This document shows, in pieces, positions 14,380-22,271 of a DNA stretch of 37,384 nucleotides. The notes below the pieces were generated by a model, which was not told where the DNA came from, did not search any database, and saw nothing but the letters and a program-made list of their open reading frames with translations. Position 1 is the first letter of the stretch; every line of letters begins with the position of its first letter. Origin of the DNA: Lachnospiraceae bacterium UBA7143 (GTDB taxonomy: Bacteria > Bacillota > Clostridia > Lachnospirales > Lachnospiraceae); the NCBI GenBank assembly GCA_002491905.1, contig DKWV01000023.1, positions 41,437-78,820 on the forward strand, written 5' to 3'. The translations under genes and the position numbers were made by a program.

Positions 14380-17300
14380 TCAACAGACAATTTCCAGAGA
14401 GCTTCCCTCAGCGCCGTTTTTTACCCGGATCTGCTGGGGGATGCTCTCCTCCAACCTGGCCACATGGGAAATAATACCGACCAGCCGATTTCCTTCCGTG
14501 AGCCGGCCCAACACCGCCATAGCCCTGTCAAGCACGTCGCTGTCAAGAGAGCCGAAACCCTCATCAATAAACAGCGTGTCAAGCTGTCTGCCGCCCGCGT
14601 GGTTCTGCACCACATCGGATAAGCCAAGCGCAAGCGCAAGCGAGACAAAAAAGGATTCCCCTCCAGAGAGGGACTGCGCCGGTCTGCACTTTCCCGTAGA
14701 CATGTCAAACACGGATACCTCCAGTCCCGCAACCGCGTTATCTCTCCCCGCCTCTATCTCATGCCGCAGTTCATAACGCCCACCGCTCATAAGATCAAGC
14801 CGCCGGTTCGCCATCTCCAGCACCTCACGGAACACGTACCCCATCACGTAGCGGTCAAAGCTCAGCCTGCCGCCTGCCGCGTTCGTTCCGTTTGCCAGGC
14901 CGGAAAGACTGTCCAGTCTCTCCCATGCCGCCTGCGTTTCCTTAAGCATCCGGTTTGCCTCGCGCACGGCATCCGCGGTCCATCTGTGGTTGTCAAACTG
15001 CTTCTCGTATTGTGCGCGCCGGTTCTGTATCTCTGTAAGCTCCTCCTCCTGTCTTTTAATGGCTGCATCGAGCGCCTCCAGATCCGTCTGCTCCCATCCT
15101 TTTGTCTGCTCCGTAAGCTCTGCAATGCGGCTCTTCGTATTTTGCAGCGCATTCTCATAAACGCTGATTTCTTCCTTCCTCTCACGAATCCAGCTCTCTA
15201 TTTCCGCGTCATTTTTTCCCGCCGGACGCAGCGTTTCCGTTATCTCATCGACATCGGCAAAACCGTTCTTCCTCATCTCCTCCTTAAGCTTTTCCTGCGC
15301 CGTCTTCTTTTCCTCCGCAAGCCCGGGAAGATCGCTGCGGCTTTTGTCCAGCGTGCCTTTTGTCTCCTCGTATTGTCTGTCCGTTTCCTGACATTCTCCG
15401 GCCGCCCGCTCCATTTCTCTTTGCAGTTTCTCTCTCTCCTGTTCCCACTTTTCCTTCTGTCTTACGGCACTCTCCTGATCGGGACATTCGTCGAAATATT
15501 CTAACGCCCGGATCAGCTCCGCTGCCGCCGCTTTCAGATTTTCACACACCTGCCGGTGTTTTCTCTCGCCCTCCTGTCCTTCCTCAAACGTAAGTCTGCA
15601 GGACGCCTCCTCCTCTTCCTTCGCCTCTAACTGCTCTCTTAAACCGATAAGCTTCCGGCTCCGTGCCTCTGCCTCGCGAAAGGCCTCCGCCGCTTTTTGC
15701 TCCCGCTGTGTGTAGCGCGTCTGTGTCTTTTCCCGCCAGTCTTCCCCGCACATGGTCTCCCAGTCCGCGCATTCCGGCTCCAGTTCCTGTATTCTGCCTA
15801 CAATGCCCGCCTTTTTCTCGTGTATCGCCGTTTTCAGTTCTATCACGGTCTGGTTCTGCTTCTGCCGCTCTTTTTCCTTATCCTCAGCCGCCTTCTTCGC
15901 TCTGTTGACCTCGCCTTCCTCCGGCGTTTTTTCATTCAGCCCCGCAAACCGGTGCGCAGGCGCGCCGTGAAACGCAGTCCTGCAGACAGGGCACAGCGCC
16001 TCTCCTTTCTCCTCCAGTTCCTGTTCCAGACTTCTTGCGAGGCTTCCCGCCTGACCCGCTAAAAACGCCTGGTATACGCTATGGTAATGCGTCTCCAGCT
16101 CCGACGCCCTGTCGCTGATTCTCTGCAGCTTCGCCTGCTCATTTTTCAGACATTTTTCTTCTTCGTATACCCTGTCCGCCTGTGCAAAGATTCCATCCGG
16201 CAAAATAAGCCTGTCCAACCGCTCTCTGGCCCTGTCGTGCTCCCCTTTCAGCCGCTCCTTCTCCGCCTCCACGCCGTCCAGTCCCTTTATTTCTTCCTTC
16301 AGCTTAGCCAGCTCGTCGCCGATCCGCCGCAGCCTTTCCTCGGCAGTCCGTTTCCGTTCACCGGCCTCCTTTGCAAGGCGCTGTTCCTCCCCCTGTTTTT
16401 GCAGATTCTGCTCCAGCTGCGCGTACCGTGGTATGGATTTCTCCATGCTGCCGACGGCGGCGGAAAGCTCCTCGATCCGCGGCTTCGCGTTCCGCTCATA
16501 CTCCTCAAACGCCTCTCTCTTCCTGCTTTTATCCTCATCCAGCTTTCTAAGGCGCGCCTGTGTGTCCTCTATGCCTTTCACCGCATTTTCATATCTTTCC
16601 ACCGCCTTCCCTGCGGATGTCTCCAGCGGTTTCAGCCTGTAGAAAACCTTCTCAACCCGGTCGGCCTGCTTCTTCCGCGCATCCATATCGCCCTTTTTTT
16701 GTAAGAGGCTCTCCTGCTCCCGCGTTTTCCCTGCAAGTTCCTCAAGCAGTCCGTTCTGCTGCGCAGCCCGGCCCTTTTTTACATGCAGATTTCTGTCCTG
16801 CTCCCGGCACGCTTCTTCCTTTCTCTTCCACTCTTTCCCCTTCTCCCGGTCCTTATTCACCAGTTCGAAGAGGGCATCTTCAAGCTTTGGGTACCAGACG
16901 CTGTACTTTTCCTTTTCTTCGTCAGAAGCTTCCTCCGGGCAGACAAAATTCTCCATGACCCTTCTGATCTGCTCCGTGCCGTTTTCCCTTCTGCTAAACT
17001 CCAGCTTCTTTCTGGCCGCGTCAAATAAATCCTGAAAATACACATAGGCAGAACTGTCAAACAATTCGCCAAGTATTTTATTTTTTTCCTCGCTGTCGGC
17101 GTCAAGGAACTTTCTAAACTCCCCCTGTGCCAGCATGGCAATTTTTCTGAACTGTTCCGCATTCATGCCAAGCAGCTGCGTGATCCGCTGTGTCACCTGT
17201 TCGGCCTTTTCTAACACGTCCCTGTCCGGCTCCCAAAGCTTTGCCTGCGGCGTCGTTTTCTCATACTCGCCGGTTCCACGCTTCTTCCTGAAATGAAGGA

Positions 17301-17592
17301 TTCTCTCCACTTTATAGGTCTTTCCCATGTGTTCAAAGCAGAGTGTCACCGTCGTATCCTCGGACTTCTCCACATAGTCGCAGTGCATGATCTCAAAGGT
17401 TCTCGATCTCTTGTCCCCTTTCCCGCTCGCCACGCCGTACAGCGCAACCATAATCCCGTCAAAGATCGTGGTTTTTCCCGCTCCCGTATCGCCGGTGATC
17501 AGATACAGACTGTGCTTTAATTTCCTGAAATCAACGGTGGTTTTCCCCTTATAAGAACCAAAAGCAGTCATTTCCAGCCATACAGGTTTCAT
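14380..17592 (-). CDS. sbcC: Exonuclease SbcC, SMC-like ATPase subunit
   Basis: A 1070-residue SMC/Rad50-type ATPase that, with SbcD, forms the SbcCD nuclease cutting hairpins and processing DNA ends. The N-terminal half-site has FGSYKGKTTVDF and Walker A GDTGAGKTT (34-42), then the Q-loop MLAQGEFRKF. Two long charged coiled-coil arms follow, with the zinc hook CPVC at 534-537. The C-terminal half-site has the signature LSGGESFFVSLALALGLSD, Walker B LDTLFIDEGFGSLD and a D/H-loop ending in GIISHVARLEESIP. Length is normal. The start ATG overlaps the sbcD stop (ATGA), as in most sbcDC operons. The gene is complete; many shadow frames on the plus strand over it are not genes. Confidence 0.96.
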   Translation of the reverse strand: MKPVWLEMTAFGSYKGKTTVDFRKLKHSLYLITGDTGAGKTTIFDGIMVALYGVASGKGDKRSRTFEIMHCDYVEKSEDTTVTLCFEHMGKTYKVERILHFRKKRGTGEYEKTTPQAKLWEPDRDVLEKAEQVTQRITQLLGMNAEQFRKIAMLAQGEFRKFLDADSEEKNKILGELFDSSAYVYFQDLFDAARKKLEFSRRENGTEQIRRVMENFVCPEEASDEEKEKYSVWYPKLEDALFELVNKDREKGKEWKRKEEACREQDRNLHVKKGRAAQQNGLLEELAGKTREQESLLQKKGDMDARKKQADRVEKVFYRLKPLETSAGKAVERYENAVKGIEDTQARLRKLDEDKSRKREAFEEYERNAKPRIEELSAAVGSMEKSIPRYAQLEQNLQKQGEEQRLAKEAGERKRTAEERLRRIGDELAKLKEEIKGLDGVEAEKERLKGEHDRARERLDRLILPDGIFAQADRVYEEEKCLKNEQAKLQRISDRASELETHYHSVYQAFLAGQAGSLARSLEQELEEKGEALCPVCRTAFHGAPAHRFAGLNEKTPEEGEVNRAKKAAEDKEKERQKQNQTVIELKTAIHEKKAGIVGRIQELEPECADWETMCGEDWREKTQTRYTQREQKAAEAFREAEARSRKLIGLREQLEAKEEEEASCRLTFEEGQEGERKHRQVCENLKAAAAELIRALEYFDECPDQESAVRQKEKWEQEREKLQREMERAAGECQETDRQYEETKGTLDKSRSDLPGLAEEKKTAQEKLKEEMRKNGFADVDEITETLRPAGKNDAEIESWIRERKEEISVYENALQNTKSRIAELTEQTKGWEQTDLEALDAAIKRQEEELTEIQNRRAQYEKQFDNHRWTADAVREANRMLKETQAAWERLDSLSGLANGTNAAGGRLSFDRYVMGYVFREVLEMANRRLDLMSGGRYELRHEIEAGRDNAVAGLEVSVFDMSTGKCRPAQSLSGGESFFVSLALALGLSDVVQNHAGGRQLDTLFIDEGFGSLDSDVLDRAMAVLGRLTEGNRLVGIISHVARLEESIPQQIRVKNGAEGSSLEIVC

Positions 17593-18842
17593 TCTTTTCC
17601 AGCCTCCTGTTCCAAAATATATGCCAGCAATTCCGCCGCGTCCTTCTGAAGCTCCTCTTCCCGTTTCTCCGCCTTCTGTCTGCCCCTGGCCCGCGCTGCC
17701 GCAAACGCAAATAATTTTCGGTCCTTCTCGTCCGGCTCCGCCTGCGCTTTCCTCTCCCGGTACAGCTCCTCAAAATATTCCTCGATTTCCTTCGCCTCGC
17801 CGTGCGTCCCCGGAAGGCCTGATACCCTGCCAAACTCCCGGAACTCGGACACCAGTTCCATAATGATACTGCCGCGTTTTCCGAACAGCTCCCGCAGCAT
17901 TTCAGACAGCTGCGGCGTAATCCGGCTGTCCGTCACCACGATCTTGATATATTCCTGTTGCTCTTTTCCGTCTTCCGCCTCTTTCAGAATTTCCTCACAG
18001 GTCCCCCTGATTTCCCGCATCGGGTGTAAGGGACTGACCGAGATTGGCGTAACATGCGCTCCGCTCCCCTTTTCTTTCAGTTCCACAAGCAAAATCCCCT
18101 TGACGGGCTGCCTTGTCTCGTCGAAATGATAACACAGTGGAGAGCCCGCATAGCGCACTTCCTTCCGTCCTACGGGGCAGGAGGCATGGATATGTCCAAG
18201 CGCCACATAGTCAAACCCGTCAAACACCCGGTAATCCATCTGCCCCACGCCGCCTACCATAGACTCCGATCCGCCCCTTTCGGCCTCCCTGCCGTCTGCC
18301 GTAACGTTCTGATGGGCAACAAGCACATTTCTCCTGGTAAAATCAATGTCCTGCCGCTCAAGCAGTTTTCTCATTGCCGTCTCATAGTCCCCAATGGAGT
18401 CGTCTTCCAGCTTCTGCGCCGCCATTGCGGGAAACAGATAGGGCACAAGCCAGAAGGTCACCTCCCCCGGTCCATCCTTTTCCGCAATCGTCACATGGGA
18501 GACTTCCGCCTGCGCAACGCCCGCAATATATATCTGCTGTTTTGCCAGAATGCTCTCCGCAAAAGACAGTCTCTGGCCGGAGTCATGGTTTCCCGCCGTT
18601 ATCATAACCGGAATGTTCATTTTCTCAAGTTCTGTCAGCATATGGTTAAACAACATAACCGCATCTCCTGACGGCGCGCTCCTGTCATAGATATCTCCAG
18701 CGATCACGACCGCGTCAGGCAAAATCCCGGCCGTTTTCTCCAGAAACCGCTCCACCCAGAAATTCTGGTCGCCGTTATCAATCAAAGAAACACCATACAG
18801 GGATTTCCCCAGATGCAGATCCGCCAAATGTATAAATTTCAT
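17589..18842 (-). CDS. sbcD: Exonuclease SbcD, Mre11-like nuclease subunit
   Basis: The metal-dependent nuclease partner of SbcC, 417 residues. The calcineurin-like phosphoesterase motifs are in order: FIHLADLHLGKS (D8, H10), VVIAGDIYDRSAPS, VMITAGNHDSGQRL, VLVAHQNV and YVALGHIHASCPVG. The C-terminal part is the capping and SbcC-binding region, ending in a charged helix (RGRQKAEKREEELQKD, AYILEQEAGKE). The start at 18842 is preceded by GGGAGG; a longer in-frame start at 18890 would run into the upstream terminator hairpin and lacks a binding site. It forms an operon with sbcC through a 4-bp overlap. Confidence 0.95.
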   Translation of the reverse strand: MKFIHLADLHLGKSLYGVSLIDNGDQNFWVERFLEKTAGILPDAVVIAGDIYDRSAPSGDAVMLFNHMLTELEKMNIPVMITAGNHDSGQRLSFAESILAKQQIYIAGVAQAEVSHVTIAEKDGPGEVTFWLVPYLFPAMAAQKLEDDSIGDYETAMRKLLERQDIDFTRRNVLVAHQNVTADGREAERGGSESMVGGVGQMDYRVFDGFDYVALGHIHASCPVGRKEVRYAGSPLCYHFDETRQPVKGILLVELKEKGSGAHVTPISVSPLHPMREIRGTCEEILKEAEDGKEQQEYIKIVVTDSRITPQLSEMLRELFGKRGSIIMELVSEFREFGRVSGLPGTHGEAKEIEEYFEELYRERKAQAEPDEKDRKLFAFAAARARGRQKAEKREEELQKDAAELLAYILEQEAGKE

Positions 18843-18864
18843 CTTTACCTCCCCGCCTGCGCAT

Positions 18865-18904
18865 AAAACAGACGGCTGCCAATGTATCATACACCGGCAG
18901 CCGT
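18865..18904 (-). terminator. Intrinsic terminator after the HPr-like gene
   Basis: On the minus strand a perfect 9-bp stem, ACGGCTGCC (18904-18896) with GGCAGCCGT (18880-18872), is followed by CTGTTTTA. It lies 40 bp after the HPr-like gene and just before the sbcD ribosome binding site, so it separates the two transcription units. Confidence 0.75.
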
Positions 18905-18944
18905 TTCACTCTCCGCAGCAGTTTCTTCTTCCCGTCACGTTCCA

Positions 18945-19178
18945 CTATGCAAGATAGGGTGCGATTGCTTCCTCCACCTCCGAGATCTGCGCATTTGTCT
19001 CCAGAATCCGAAACTCTATTTTTCTGGACAGATCCATAGAGAAAATGCCCATGATCGACTTCGCGTCAACCACGTATCTTCCGGTGGCTATGTCGAAATA
19101 GCCGTCGAATTTCTCAATCGCGCTCACAAAGCCTTTCACTCTGTCGATGGAGTTTAAATCCAGCATGTACGTCTTCAT
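18945..19178 (-). CDS. HPr-like protein lacking the active-site histidine
   Basis: A 77-residue protein with the HPr fold pattern: a central DAKSIMGIFSMDLSRKIEF, matching the KSIMGVMSL region of phosphocarrier HPr, and a C-terminal helix VEEAIAPYLA. Where HPr has the phosphorylated His-15 motif (G-x-HARPA), this protein reads SIDRVKGFVSAIEKFDG, with no histidine in the whole sequence. It therefore cannot act as an ordinary PTS phosphocarrier. Such His-less HPr paralogues are frequent in Clostridia and their role is unknown; a regulatory or structural role is a guess. The ATG at 19178 follows AGGAGG at 7 bp; a GTG two codons upstream lies too close. It is followed by a clear terminator. Confidence 0.8.
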   Translation of the reverse strand: MKTYMLDLNSIDRVKGFVSAIEKFDGYFDIATGRYVVDAKSIMGIFSMDLSRKIEFRILETNAQISEVEEAIAPYLA

Positions 19179-19312
19179 ATTCACACCTCCTCTTCCGTAT
19201 GACCGCCTGATTCCAAGTATACCGGCATGAATTCCGTCCCGCCTGCACTGGCAGACGGCCTCTCCCCTTTTTTATGATTTTATTGCATTTTGGAAGATTT
19301 GTACAGTGGTTT

Positions 19313-20368
19313 TTATTTCCCATCCCGCAAATTGTCGTAAATTTCTCCCAGAAATGTCTCTGTCAGCGTCACCTCATTTAACACGGTGTGCCTGTCCTTT
19401 CTGGTGTCCGCCGCCTTAAGCCACGCATCCGTGAAAATTTTCTTCGTGATCCCCCAGTTCATGGGATCCATGTCCATGCCATAGGCCTGCAGAACCGTTT
19501 CCAGACGCTTCACGTCCCGCCCCTGCAGTCGACAGCTTACCAGACTTCCCAGCGCCACCGCCATACCGTGGGAAATCTGTATTTCCTTATAATTTTCTTC
19601 CAGAGAATGACAGAACAGATGCTCCGAACCGCTGCATGGTCTGGAATTTCCCGCAATCTCCATAGCCAGTCCGCCGAGCACCAGCGACTGTGTCAATATC
19701 TTAATAAATTCTTTGCTCTTTAGCGACTTTTCTTCATTGTAACACAGAGAGGACAGCGCCATGTCGGAGAGCAGATAGGAGAAATCGTCCACCCGGTCCT
19801 TCCGATAGGCGGCGTCCAATTTCCAGTCATAGAGGGCCGTGTACTTGCTGATGGTATCTCCGATGCCAGACTGCAAATGGGATGCGGGCGCTCCCATAAT
19901 CACGTTCACATCCACCACAATTCCCGCCGGGATCGCGCATTTTAATGTCTTCCTCGCATCTCCCTCGGTCCCCAGCACCGCAACCGGCGAGGCAAGGCTG
20001 TCATTACTTAAGGTCGTCGGCACACAGATATAGGGAATCTTCCCCACAAAGCCCGCGTATTTCGCCACGTCCAGCACTCTGCCGCCGCCCACGCCGATGA
20101 TGACCTCCACATCTCTCATGCAGATCTGTTTCGCCAGCTCCATAGCCTCCGCAAAGCTGTTTTCCTCTATGAGATAGATCTCGCTCCCCGGCAGATCCCG
20201 CTTCATCTCCTCCAGATAAGGTTTCATAATGGGAATCAACGCTTCCTCTGTGGCAATGACGGTCTTCCTTTTCTCTATCCCGGGAATACAGTCCGCCAGA
20301 ATCTCATTTAATCGCTCGCAGGCTCCTTCCTCGATAATCAGACAGCCGGGTAAGTTAAACTGGTTCAT
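19313..20368 (-). CDS. Glycerol-1-phosphate dehydrogenase family protein (AraM/EgsA-like)
   Basis: About 351 residues of the iron-containing alcohol dehydrogenase superfamily, in the sn-glycerol-1-phosphate dehydrogenase branch. Seen are the NAD(P)-binding EVIIGVGGGRVLDVAKYAG, the diagnostic VPTTLSNDSLASPVAVL, and the likely metal ligands in GIGDTISKY (Asp), GSEHLFCHSLE (His) and SHGMAVALGS (His). Family members reduce dihydroxyacetone phosphate to sn-glycerol-1-phosphate, in B. subtilis feeding an archaeal-type prenylated glycerol lipid; a different sugar-phosphate substrate cannot be excluded. It starts about 20 bp after the GH13 gene and is probably co-transcribed. ATG at 20368 (7 bp from GGAGAG) is preferred to ATG at 20374. 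Confidence 0.82.
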   Translation of the reverse strand: MNQFNLPGCLIIEEGACERLNEILADCIPGIEKRKTVIATEEALIPIMKPYLEEMKRDLPGSEIYLIEENSFAEAMELAKQICMRDVEVIIGVGGGRVLDVAKYAGFVGKIPYICVPTTLSNDSLASPVAVLGTEGDARKTLKCAIPAGIVVDVNVIMGAPASHLQSGIGDTISKYTALYDWKLDAAYRKDRVDDFSYLLSDMALSSLCYNEEKSLKSKEFIKILTQSLVLGGLAMEIAGNSRPCSGSEHLFCHSLEENYKEIQISHGMAVALGSLVSCRLQGRDVKRLETVLQAYGMDMDPMNWGITKKIFTDAWLKAADTRKDRHTVLNEVTLTETFLGEIYDNLRDGK

Positions 20369-20389
20369 CCTCATTCTCTCCGTTTTCTA

Positions 20390-22150
20390 TCAGCTTTTGT
20401 GTCTTCTGATCAGTATACCATTCCGAAGCAGTGTGTTGTCAATATAGTGTCTGGAAAAAAGAAGTTCTCCTTCCCTTGGGATCTCGATGTCTTCCTCCTC
20501 GCAGTTGATGATAACCTCCACATAGTTGTCCACCCACCCCATCTTATTGAACTCGATCACTCTGGGCCGGTTGATCTTATTCGGGAAATGAAAATCCCTG
20601 TTCCGCAGAAGCGGCTCTTCCTTCCGCAGATGCAAGAGACTTTTGATAATATCCATCCGCTCGCTGTAGACGCCGCCGTCAATCTCTTCCCACGGCATAC
20701 AGCGGCGGCAGTCCGGGTCATGCCCGCCTTCCATTGCAATCTCCGTTCCGTAGTAAATGCAGGGCGACCCCGGCATGGCAAAGAGAACCGCAAGCTGCTG
20801 GAAATACTCGTCCAGATTCTTCACGTCGCTGCGAAGCCGCTTCGTGTCATGGGAATCCAGCAGATTAAAGAGCACGTCGTTAGTCTGCTGCATATAGCGC
20901 GTGTAACAGCGGTTGATTGTATACTCAAAGTCCTCGTTGGTGAGGCTCTTGTCAATCCAGAAATCCTTAATGCTCTCTCCCAGCGGATAGTTCATGACGG
21001 AATCAAACTCATCTCCCCGAAGCCACGGCATCGCGTCGTGCCAGATTTCCCCCAGAATGTAAATATCCGGTTTGATGGCTTTCAGACAGCTTCTCAGCTC
21101 CTTGCAGAACGTGTGGGAAATCTCGTTGGCCACATCCAGTCTGATGCCGTCCACATCGTAGTTTCTGACCCAGTTTTCACAGACCCCGACCAGATAATCC
21201 CGCACTTTCGGATTGTTCGTATTTAATTTCGGCATATTGTCAAAAAAGCCAAAGGTGTAATACCGCTTCGCCCAGGCATTGCCGCCCTCCTTGGCAAAAG
21301 GCCACTCATTCACCATAAACCAGTCGAAGTACTGCGACTGCGGCCCTTTCTCCTTCACGTCCTGCCAGGGTGCAAAATTCTGCCCGGAATGGTTGAACAC
21401 GCCGTCCAGCATAACACGTATTCCCCTGTCATGGGCCTCCCTGACCAACGTCTTCATGGTCTCCTCCGACCCGAAATGGGGATCGATCTTTGTGTAATCC
21501 GTGGTATCGTACTTGTGGGAGGAAGGGGACTCGTTAACCGGGGTCAGATACAGCCCGGATACTCCCAGGTCCTTGATATAATCCAGCTTATTGATGATAC
21601 CCTGCAGGTCGCCTCCAAAAAACTCCTGGTTGGTGACAGAGCCCTTCACCCGCCACGGCAGCGTCCCCTCGGGACTGATGGACGGGTCTCCGTTGCAGAA
21701 CCGCTCCGGGAAAATCTGATACCAGATCGTGTCGTTCACCCATGCGGGCGTCACCGGGATATCCGCCGGATTCATCCACGGCATGATAAAGCACTGTCTG
21801 CTCCTGCCCTCCAGTGCCATCTGCGCCTCGGACACAAAACCGTCCTCAAAATAGAACCACCTCTCATCCTCCGTCTGCAGCTCAAAATAATATTTTAACC
21901 GCTTATATTCGGGTCTGATGGTAGTCGTCCACCAGAGCTGGTTTTTGAGTCTTTTCTTAAAAGGGATGTTCAACGCCTCCCCGTCCCAGCTCTCAGCTCC
22001 GCCCAGAATGCCGGACTTAAACGGATCGCCGTGGATCAGGTTCACATACTTCACATCGTACCCTGTTCTGATATTGATGACAAGCCGCTCCTCGTCAAGC
22101 GGATAGCAGTAATTGTCGTTCGCCCTGTGATACACCGCATTGAAATCCAT
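20390..22150 (-). CDS. GH13 alpha-glycosidase, neopullulanase/cyclomaltodextrinase type
   Basis: A 586-residue intracellular alpha-amylase-family enzyme with no signal peptide, so it acts on imported maltodextrins or cyclodextrins. Residues 1 to about 120 form a CBM34-like N-terminal domain. The catalytic barrel has region I DGVFNHSGQ (249-257), region II GIRLDVANE with nucleophile D339, region III ILGEIWHD with acid/base E368 and region IV LLDSHDTKR with H434 and D435. The YQIFPERFCNGDPS segment (about 144-157) is typical of GH13 subfamily 20 enzymes. It has its own promoter with two cre-like sites and seems to lead an operon with the glycerol-1-phosphate dehydrogenase family gene. Confidence 0.93.
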   Translation of the reverse strand: MDFNAVYHRANDNYCYPLDEERLVINIRTGYDVKYVNLIHGDPFKSGILGGAESWDGEALNIPFKKRLKNQLWWTTTIRPEYKRLKYYFELQTEDERWFYFEDGFVSEAQMALEGRSRQCFIMPWMNPADIPVTPAWVNDTIWYQIFPERFCNGDPSISPEGTLPWRVKGSVTNQEFFGGDLQGIINKLDYIKDLGVSGLYLTPVNESPSSHKYDTTDYTKIDPHFGSEETMKTLVREAHDRGIRVMLDGVFNHSGQNFAPWQDVKEKGPQSQYFDWFMVNEWPFAKEGGNAWAKRYYTFGFFDNMPKLNTNNPKVRDYLVGVCENWVRNYDVDGIRLDVANEISHTFCKELRSCLKAIKPDIYILGEIWHDAMPWLRGDEFDSVMNYPLGESIKDFWIDKSLTNEDFEYTINRCYTRYMQQTNDVLFNLLDSHDTKRLRSDVKNLDEYFQQLAVLFAMPGSPCIYYGTEIAMEGGHDPDCRRCMPWEEIDGGVYSERMDIIKSLLHLRKEEPLLRNRDFHFPNKINRPRVIEFNKMGWVDNYVEVIINCEEEDIEIPREGELLFSRHYIDNTLLRNGILIRRHKS

Positions 22151-22201
22151 AAGATACCTTCCTTTCCATTCTCTTTCCAGACTTTCTGCATCTGTGCAGA
22201 G

Positions 22202-22215
22202 AGAAAACGTTTTCC
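22202..22215 (-). promoter_or_regulatory. cre-like operator downstream of the GH13 -10
   Basis: AGAAAACGTTTTCC contains the perfect 12-bp palindrome GAAAACGTTTTC (22203-22214) and fits the CcpA/LacI-family consensus TGNAARCGNWWWCA with mismatches only at the outer bases. It lies 10 bp after the -10 hexamer, a roadblock position expected to give repression. A MalR-type LacI regulator could use the same site. Confidence 0.6.
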
Positions 22216-22224
22216 TTCAATCAC

Positions 22225-22253
22225 ATAGTACTACCATCCATATAAAAAAGCAA
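22225..22253 (-). promoter_or_regulatory. Promoter of the GH13 gene
   Basis: On the minus strand TTGCTT (22253-22248) is 17 bp from TACTAT (22230-22225). Predicted start near 22218 gives a leader of about 68 nt. The -35 lies inside a cre-like site and overlaps a small hairpin with a T-run (AAAAGC/GCTTTT, 22246-22261) that could terminate the upstream membrane-protein gene. Confidence 0.6.
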
Positions 22254-22262
22254 GCGCTTTTA
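22249..22262 (-). promoter_or_regulatory. cre-like operator overlapping the GH13 -35
   Basis: AGCAAGCGCTTTTA matches the CcpA consensus TGNAARCGNWWWCA with two mismatches and contains the palindrome AAGCGCTT. It covers the -35 hexamer, so binding would block RNA polymerase. Together with the site at 22202-22215 it points to carbon catabolite repression. Confidence 0.5.
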
Positions 22263-22271
22263 ACACAATGC

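Noticed and set aside
14761..16704. Several plus-strand frames over sbcC
   Set aside because: All are antisense to conserved SbcC coding sequence, are Leu/Phe-rich from the Glu/Lys-rich coiled coil, and lack ribosome binding sites.
20399..21226. Plus-strand frame of 275 codons over the GH13 gene
   Set aside because: It is antisense to the catalytic domain of a complete GH13 enzyme with no domain match.
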